Source of the DNA: Brachynemurus nebulosus
Taxonomy: Eukaryota > Arthropoda > Insecta > Neuroptera > Myrmeleontidae
DNA length: 64,000 nt
Assembly (NCBI GenBank): GCA_035578155.1
Contig: JAPWDM010000005.1
Coordinates: 52,830,454 to 52,894,453 of the forward strand
Reading direction: 5' to 3'
The translations under genes were made by a program, and so were the position numbers. Below the pieces are notes generated by a model. It was not told the DNA's origin. It saw nothing but the letters and a program-made list of their open reading frames with translations, and searched no databases. Shown here in pieces: positions 56,741-64,000 of this stretch (its first letter is position 1; each line of letters begins with the position of its first letter).

Positions 56741-58878
56741 TCGATCGTCCTTTTGCGATCCTCGTCTACGCCCCTTTGCGGTAATTGCGACGATTAATTT
56801 ATTTATTTTCATTAGTATTAGTTTTACCCGTCCAAATATTCATTTTTTACCCGCCCTAGTAGGGCAAAAAGAATAATTGCAACTTTTTTTTCAAGTGATT
56901 TTTAATGTGGTAAGATAAGAATTTTTGTTAATTTTCTGTTTACTTTATTAATCTTAAGTAACTGAAGACTTGTTATCTTGAGATAAATAAATAATTTTGT
57001 TATAATCTCATACTTTTTTTTAGAGATCAAATTAACAGATCCTTCTTGCCCGTCCGTCCCCTATGTAATCCATAGTTTCTCATTAATTATAAAGTATATG
57101 GTCGTATCTGAATCGCTATAATTTTTCTATAACTTCTCCAATCCTCAATAATCCTCTAAACGAATAACGAGCGTATTTTCTTTTATAATTGTGGGAGGAA
57201 TCAAATATATGTATGATATTAATGAAGTTGGCGAAATATATGTATGTATAACGGAAGATATTTATGCAAATGTAAATTTTTTTCATTGAATTGAACGAAA
57301 CCTTTCTTGGATTGATTTATATAATAATTGTGTCCTGACTACTGCCGGCATTATTTAATTTATTACAAATTGAGTGTGCAGGTATCACACATGTCTATAT
57401 ATTTTATTGGAGTAGATCTCTATATATGTGTGTGAATAATTTATTTCTCAGCTACCGTAATATATTTTTGTGTATTATACACAATGTTATATGTTACGTG
57501 TATATAAATTGATACGTATTACGTGCGATATGAAATACGTATAAGTCAGTTCCATATTATGGGCATCTACTTGTAATATTCACGTACATTTTACCTACTT
57601 GTAATACTTGTACGACGTGTACTATCTGTAAATTTCACATTTGTGCCATGTAAAAAATATTATGTAAGTATATAGACCTACATACATATGTGTGTATTAT
57701 CAAGCTCATCCTGTGTACAGTTCAGGCCAGAATAAATCTGATGTTATAAATCAAGCAGGCAGAAAACTATTCTTATGATATTGTCATTTTAATTTATTGT
57801 TATTTATAATAACATCATTATCAGGAGTTTTATCGTAAATTACTGTAATAGTACTGTAAATTATTGTAAAATCGTTTTGCAGTAGAAATTTTTTCATTTG
57901 TACAAATACCTTTTTTTTAAACTAAAAAAAATTAGTATCTTTTTCATAAATTATTATTAGTATAATATTTCAAAAATATACTACTGCTAGTTTTTGATTG
58001 ACAAAATGATTTACTTTATTATTAATCTGTTGGTCCTGTATCCTATAAAAATACTTCGCCTACTTCATATTCTTCCATTTGTGTGAAGCAATCTATTTTA
58101 ATTGATGTGGTAGCTGATCTTGGATGGTAATGTGGATACCTTGATTGTTATAGACATAATTTGCTTAGGGCCATTTTTATAATCAAACTGACTTTAAAAT
58201 ATTAAATTGCAGATTAAGGCTTCAAGTTACATTTGTTAAAGTATGTAGTTCGTTTTCATAATAAATTTGATGTGATATTCATGTATTCATAGGTAAATAA
58301 ATATTCATTTATTTAAATTGGTAAAGTTATACAGTGAGAGATATGGTAGGTGATTATCCACAAAATTAAAGTCAACTTAAAGTGATAAAGTTAATTTTAG
58401 TAACTTTAATTTTTGTTATGAAAATGACTCTTATTTCTCTTATTTCGATAAAATAACTTTAGCAACATATTATACACCTCTTAGCTGAAGCAAAAAATGA
58501 AATAAATCAATTCAAAGAAACAAGTTTTTACAATTTTGAATTTGGTCGACCCTCCGTTGTGCCATACTGTACATATCAATACAGTCACATTTGGATGAAT
58601 AAATTTATTCTATGTTTTATCTAAATATATTTTTCTTCATGCGTTAGCTGATTTGTACCTACATATGCGGCTGAGTGTACATCTACAAACAGTGACGGAA
58701 CCATTGGAGGGAATAGGGGATGAAATGAATGAACATACTACACGCTTATATAAACGACATGTTTGTCTTTTATAGACACTAGCATAATCGTGTTAGGCCA
58801 AAATGATTCTTCTAAATTTTAAAAGATTGCACAAATGTAGATTTTATATTATTAAACGGAATTTCAAAGTGCACTTTC
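56741..58878. other. No gene recognised
   Basis: AT-rich sequence with many short TATGTA/ACGTAT-like words between 57400 and 57700, but no exon or complete transposon. Confidence 0.5.
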
Positions 58879-60050
58879 CAGGCGCGTATACAGCCTAACT
58901 TCTCGGAGGAGGTCACAAAAAAATTAAACAAAAATTTATGTAGCTATATTAAAAATTACGGACTTTCTGTATATTAAAAATATTCCTAGTATGGCAAAAT
59001 ATAATCAAAATTCATTATTACGTAATAATATGTAGGGGAAGGTCGCCCAAAGCGGGTACCCCTCTTAAAGCGGGTAAGCGCTTGTATATCGTTGTATCGA
59101 ATGTTTTTGTCAGGTCGTGTATATACCGAGATTAACCGAATATCAACCAATGTCAATCAGTTGCACTTGAACGCTTGTGTCGTTTAATGTCCTAGTTAAG
59201 CTTCATCAAATTTTTTTGTTGGTTTTGTTAAAAATTTTGACGATAAATATTCTGTGACTAGTCACAAACCTTTTTATTTGTAATCTTTTTGGTATTACCA
59301 TATTATGTTATCATCATTTGACTTTTAATGTAGAAAAAGGTAGACATGTATCGGCTTTAATTTTGAAATTATTCTAAATTAACAAAATTAAGTCTTTTTG
59401 GGCAAAGCGGGTATGGGTAAAGCGGGTAGACAAATAGAAGCATCTTACTGGAAAAGACTGTTGGAAGGGGAAAAAAATAAATAATCTTCTTTTTACGACG
59501 GAATGAGGGAAAAAGCTTTAAAAAAAATATTTCTGCCTTGTTTGTGGTGATTTTGATGTGGAATCACCTGAAGTAATATATTCCAATATGGAGGTTGTGA
59601 AGAAAGTTACAGTTAATTGTTATAAATTTATTATTTTTGTCTTTTTTCAATTTTTTTTACTTAATTATTATTATTGTTAAGTTCTATATGATTAAGAAAG
59701 TTTATATTAAAAAATACTAACAGCATTTAAATAGATAATGTACTTACCCGCTTTGCCCAAAGGGGGTTACCCGCTTTAGGATACCTATACGGGCAAAGCG
59801 GGTTTTTGCAGAGGTTTTGTATTTTTTTTATTAAAAATAAATATCGTATAAACATTTCTAAAGCGAAGTTTCATTTTAAAGTTCGATAACTATTCTATCT
59901 GATAATATAAAAAAGATCTGTTTATCGAGGTCAAAAGTCACTTTTTTGGGCATTTAATCTTAGCTTACAGGCTTTGGGCGACCTTCCCCTAGTATATTTT
60001 CAATTTTTGGAAGGAGTCATGACCCCCTGACCCTCCGATATACGCGCCTG
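58879..60050. mobile_element. hAT-type MITE split by a pogo-like element
   Basis: The outer ends are CAGGCGCGTATACAGCC and (inverted) CAGGCGCGTATATCGG, with flanks GCACTTTC and GCATTCCC (six of eight match). The left part (58879-59034) and the right part (59990-60050) form one MITE of about 217 bp once the TA-flanked insert is removed. Confidence 0.75.
59035..59989. mobile_element. TA-flanked element with iterated AAAGCGGGTA motif, nested in the hAT MITE
   Basis: Ends GGGGAAGGTCGCCCAAAGC and its inverse form a 19 bp perfect inverted repeat, with TA outside both (59033-59034, 59990-59991). AAAGCGGGT or its inverse recurs near 59051, 59074, 59405, 59417, 59745, 59769 and 59790, about seven copies in 955 bp. 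A short frame at 59531-59590 reads FCLVCGDFDVESPEVIY, possibly the first half of a Cys-rich tail. The element is internally deleted, with no catalytic core. Confidence 0.85.
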
Positions 60051-60429
60051 GCATTCCCAGCCCTTAATTTTGATATATCAATGTTACTTAATAATTTCCA
60101 TTTAAAGAAGATTCGGAAAACAATTTTTAATATTACGACCTTTTGGCCGATCTTGCTGGAATAATTCTATTCCGACTATTACAGTCATATTCATACATAT
60201 TTATTTGATACGTTCGTTCGTAACACCAGAACAGAAAACAGAGAAAAAGAAAACATTGAGTGAGCAAGTAAGTATGTGTCTGTGTTTTCCACATTTTTTT
60301 TTTTTTGTGCCATGGTAAATGTTCACGTAGTAACCGCATAAATTACAACAGAAAATCAAGTTGTCTGTCTAATTTAATTCTTATATTATAATGATTTATA
60401 TTTTGTTCATTTCAAACTGCTATAGGTAC
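60051..60429. other. No gene recognised
   Basis: AT-rich sequence with no exon-like features. Confidence 0.45.
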
Positions 60430-60610
60430 CATGGAAACTGCTATAGGTACTACTTCCGAACGCAGCGGAAGCGCCACAATGCAAAACGGTGAAGCGGATA
60501 AATATTGTATGGTTTGATTATATCGACTCGTAAAACGCTTTTCGCGCGGCGCTCTAAGTAGGTTCAGTTGTATCTGTCTAGTATACGTAACCCAGTGAAC
60601 TTAATCACAA
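60430..60610 (+). other. Unexplained GC-richer patch with a short ATG frame
   Basis: CTGCTATAGGTAC occurs twice, 19 bases apart (60418 and 60437), around an ATG. The frame from 60431 reads METAIGTTSERSGSATMQNG, then EADKYCMV and a stop. It is followed by GCTTTTCGCGCGGCGCTC and TCAGTTGTATCT. CpG-rich sequence of this kind in AT-rich insect DNA could be a promoter with first exon, or part of a repeat. I cannot tell which, and recognise no protein. Confidence 0.3.
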
Positions 60611-61270
60611 ATGGATATCTTTATAAACGAAATTTTGGGTTATGTATTTTTTTCCTGTTATATTGTATAATTTATGTTTATTGTACGTAGAAATAATAAA
60701 ATGGTACATTTTGTTTTTTATTTAAATTTATTGGTATTTCTTTTGTTGTTGGTACGCGCAAAAGATTTAATAGGATGTGGTTTTCTTCTTTTTGTTTTAT
60801 TCATATTATGTTGGGATTTGTTTATTTATTTACTAATTTTCAAACTGAACTAAATGAGCATATTTTATAGTTATGATTTTTCTTATTTTTAGGAGTCTCG
60901 AAGATTCTTAAGCTGGATCCACGCATAACACGAGCAACCAAAACCGAATGTGAACAAACATGAACAAACATGGCCAAACAACACGAGTCAAGACAAATAT
61001 GAACAAATGCGAATGAAATGATAAAGTCTATTCGTTAATGTTCATTTGTGTTTCAATAATTTAAATAATATTATGTAAACTTCGCTCATCCGTACTTGAA
61101 TTGACTTTTTGAGAGAGTATTATTGGTAACTATAAACTTTTTAAACTGCAGCAAATACCATTCTGTATTCATCCAATTGTGTTTTATAGTATATCACTTG
61201 ACAAGAACCGTAAGTGTTATTTTTGTGGACTCCAATTCTTAAGTATGCACGCCCACAAATGATAATTTAA
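60611..61270. other. No gene recognised
   Basis: AT-rich sequence. 'tgaacaaacatg' words repeat near 60950-61010. AGCTGGATCCACGC near 60911 may be an unpaired transposon end. Confidence 0.4.
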
Positions 61271-61508
61271 AAATACCCTGTTGCAGCATACTGCGTAACA
61301 TAGCGAATTTCCGTTTATAAAAATTCGTTTTTGTCGGAAAGCAATTTACATAGAATGATGGTTTAAAAATCTTTTTTATGTGATTTTTCCTCCTCTTACT
61401 AATGGCGTAAAAAAATGTTGCAAAAACTTTTAAGCTTGGGAAAATTTTGACAAAAAACTAATTTTTTTCACGAAAAATGCCCAAAAGACTATGTTTCGCG
61501 CATCGGCA

Positions 61509-61577
<69 letters not shown>

Positions 61578-61688
61578 TAGTGAATGTTATTTTTGATTTC
61601 TAGGAACCTCAAAACAAATTTCTATGGGCTCAAGTCGCGTCATGACAGTGGCTGTAATAGCTAAATTCCATCCTGGAAATTCGCTAAA
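61271..61688 (-). mobile_element. (TA)n-core dispersed element, copy E
   Basis: Starts with ATACCCTGTTGCAGCATACT then GCGTAACATAGCGAATTTCC, and ends CCTGGAAATTCGCTAAAA. The inner blocks and the TA core match copies B and C in order. It is nearly full length but lacks part of the block next to the TA core. Confidence 0.8.
61513..61574. repeat. (TA)n microsatellite, core of copy E
   Basis: About 31 uninterrupted TA units. Confidence 0.97.
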
Positions 61689-62817
61689 ATGAATAGAAAA
61701 TAATAAAATATACCCAATTTCAAATACAACCGAACATGAGTCATCTTTAAAGAATTAAATCTTTTATTCGAAACAAATTAATATTATATTCTTTACTAAA
61801 AACAAACTGCAAATTTAAAATTTTCGCAAGTGCAATAATAAAAGAGATAAAGCCAAGAAAACGGAAATTATTTAAATTCATAAATGATGAAGCATGGTTA
61901 AATTTAAGTGAAATGGATTATACATCGAAAGTGCAATTTTAATAAAACAAATTGTAGGCGTCTATAGAAAATATTTCAATAGAAAAATGTTTTTTTCCAA
62001 ACTCTTGAATCGTAAGTTGACGTTTACATACCAGGTAACTTGTGACGTAAGCACCAATTGCCTTCCTAGGAACGTAAGTAATCGCTAGTATATTCTTGTG
62101 ATTTCCTACAGTTCGATGAAGAAAAGAAATATCAAATTTTTTTTCGGTCTAAAGGTATTATTTCACTTAGATGACTAACTTTATAATTTATATTTCATTC
62201 TATGATATAAAATTAGGACTTCACTATAACATCTATTTTGTTACGATACAAAGATTTCATAAATCGTCATAAAATATTTCACAAACAATTCACATAATTT
62301 AGAACAATGTTCAACGAAAACGATTTATAATGACAGTATATGTAAATTGTATATGCGTGCACAACGAGCGTTTAGTGTACATACACCAATAAATTATTTA
62401 AAACATATGATAATGACATATAAATGTGTATACCTACATATTATGTTGAACTGGTTCAATGTAATTGGATAAGGTATAAGACGGGAATAAAAAACGAACG
62501 CAACCCTATAAATGCCATATAAGTAAAATCTAATCTATGTGCAATATGAAAACATGTGTAGTTGTTAAGGAGAGAAAGATAAGTAAATGGACGCCTTCTT
62601 CCAAGATATTTAAAAAGAAAATAAGAAAGTTTATTTATAACATAAAACATGTCTTAAAATATAGAATATACCTAGCTGGATAATTTTTTTTTAAATAAAA
62701 ATATTTCAAAATGTTACAGCTGCTGAAAGTTGAAACCATTGGAAATATGTTTATCGTTAAATTACATAAATATACGTTTTGCATGATAAAGGGGAAATAA
62801 AAGAAAAATATTAAAAA
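61689..62817. other. No gene recognised
   Basis: AT-rich sequence. No exon-like frame was found. Confidence 0.5.
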
Positions 62818-62998
62818 TTCAACGGCATTTGGGGGCCCAAAAGCGCCAAAAATTAACTACTCAGACGATTTTGAAAATTTTTTCACTGCTAGACTGCTAA
62901 ACTATTTTAGATGAATGCCGTTTGTTATATATAAGATCCGCCAGTGTCCAATCTTTGAAAATTCGCTATGTCATGCAGATACTGTGACAGGGATATTT
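62818..62998 (+). repeat. Single unit of the 1318-1760 tandem family plus a (TA)n-core terminus
   Basis: 'tttgggggcccaaaagc', then TTTTGAAAATTTTTTCACTG, 'ctaaactattttagatgaatgcc' and 'gttatatataagatc' parallel the tandem units near the left end of the window. From 62957, GAAAATTCGCTATGTCATGC and GACAGGGATATTT is a decayed end of the (TA)n-core family. Confidence 0.55.
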
Positions 62999-64000
62999 AC
63001 AGTTGATGTCAGCTTTACCATCAGCAATATAACGATTACTGCGTTTCACTATTGATAATCTAGTTATTTTCTTCAACGCGTTCGAAATTGACTTTGGATC
63101 AAAGAAACTGGAACAACGAATTTGCTTTGGATTACGAATTACTAATCTAGAACAACATTATTCAAATTGTAGTCAAGTAGAGATATATCTTTATTTAATA
63201 TATTTTTTTATTATTTTTTATTTCTGTATTTTATATAACGATTTCTTTTGTTAATATCTCCATAGGAAGATATTTTGAAGCACTTTATGATTATCTTACC
63301 TTTTGTAAATTTACTTAAGCAATATAAATAACAATACCGAAAACATTACCTAAACAAATACCTTCCAAAATCGTCTTCCTACAAAACAACTTGAATAAAA
63401 ATAAAAATAATCATTCATAAACAAATCTCAAATATAAAGGAAATTCAAAAGAAAATTGTATAAAAGGCAACAAAACTTGTATTAAAATAATCCACAAACA
63501 TACATAAATATCGCACAAAAGTACGGTAAAATAAGGCAAAAAAGCGAGACAAAACGCAACCAATACAATCATTTTAATAATAACAATAATAAGAAATGAC
63601 ATACGTCCCCATTCTAACCCATTTTTGTATTTGATTTGACAACAATCAAATCAGTGGCGTATCGTATGAAAAGTGTGTCACCCCAGTGTAACACTAACAC
63701 AAAAACTATAGCACACATCCTACATTTGTAAAAATATAAATATGTCGCACACGCGTTCATGTAAAAAGAGAAAAGCAATTTGTGTGTGGAATACATACTT
63801 TGTGATATCATCCCACTATAACTCCAGTGTGTCATGGTGTAGTTATCTATCGTAATATGGCTATTGACTACACACAGAGGAAAAAATGAAATATCTAGGT
63901 ACATCATATCTCTCGTCAAATCGACAAGTAGAACTTTTTACACATGTTCTGTCATTTTATTATTTCGTATGTATAAACCATATATTATACTATAGGAAGA
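62999..64000. other. No gene recognised
   Basis: AT-rich sequence. CAGTGGCGTATCGTATG near 63653 looks like an unpaired hAT-type end. The 101-codon minus frame at 63614-63919 has no recognisable motif. Confidence 0.45.

Noticed and set aside
63614..63919. 101-codon minus-strand frame
   Set aside because: No recognisable motif, no start or splice support.

Overview
The window looks like nuclear DNA of an insect. It is strongly AT-rich and full of long (TA)n tracts and transposon debris. Its only host exon recognised with confidence encodes half of an Ig domain of the insect dpr (defective proboscis extension response) family, on the minus strand at 18505-18727 between clear splice sites. The repeat style would fit a hemipteran, but that is a guess. 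No rRNA, tRNA, CRISPR array, bacterial operon or complete protein-coding gene was seen. Most of the 64 kb is probably intron or flank of the dpr-like gene.

Layout. 1-8 kb: a Helitron-like 5' end with a ~120 bp tandem repeat, a 493 bp palindrome, a (TA)n-cored element, and a TTAA-flanked foldback carrying an hAT MITE. 8-16 kb: three hAT-type elements, one with a TA-flanked element inside it, plus the N-terminal relic of a pogo-like transposase. 16-19 kb: a near-perfect 160 bp hairpin, then the dpr exon. 19-30 kb: a second (TA)n-cored element, a second foldback interrupted by two younger elements, and an older repeat split by a TTAA-flanked element. 33.3-34.8 kb: a GC-rich poly(A) retroposon with a 12 bp target-site duplication and a run of six stem-loops. 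36-43 kb: a TTAA-flanked element, a near-perfect 553 bp palindrome, and a long-inverted-repeat element holding the C-terminal half of a DDE transposase. 43-60 kb: hAT, Helitron and pogo-like relics, several nested. 60-64 kb: an unexplained GC-rich patch and a third (TA)n-cored copy.

There is no gene network to describe; the main story is the transposons. Nested insertions give relative ages in several places. Transposase tails with a Cys-rich C-terminal motif survive at four or five sites while the catalytic cores are mostly gone. Several TA-flanked or related elements carry many internal copies of their own terminal motif, a different motif in each element; this and the structured retroposon are the most interesting signals. 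Element boundaries and target-site duplications were read by eye and need confirming by alignment.
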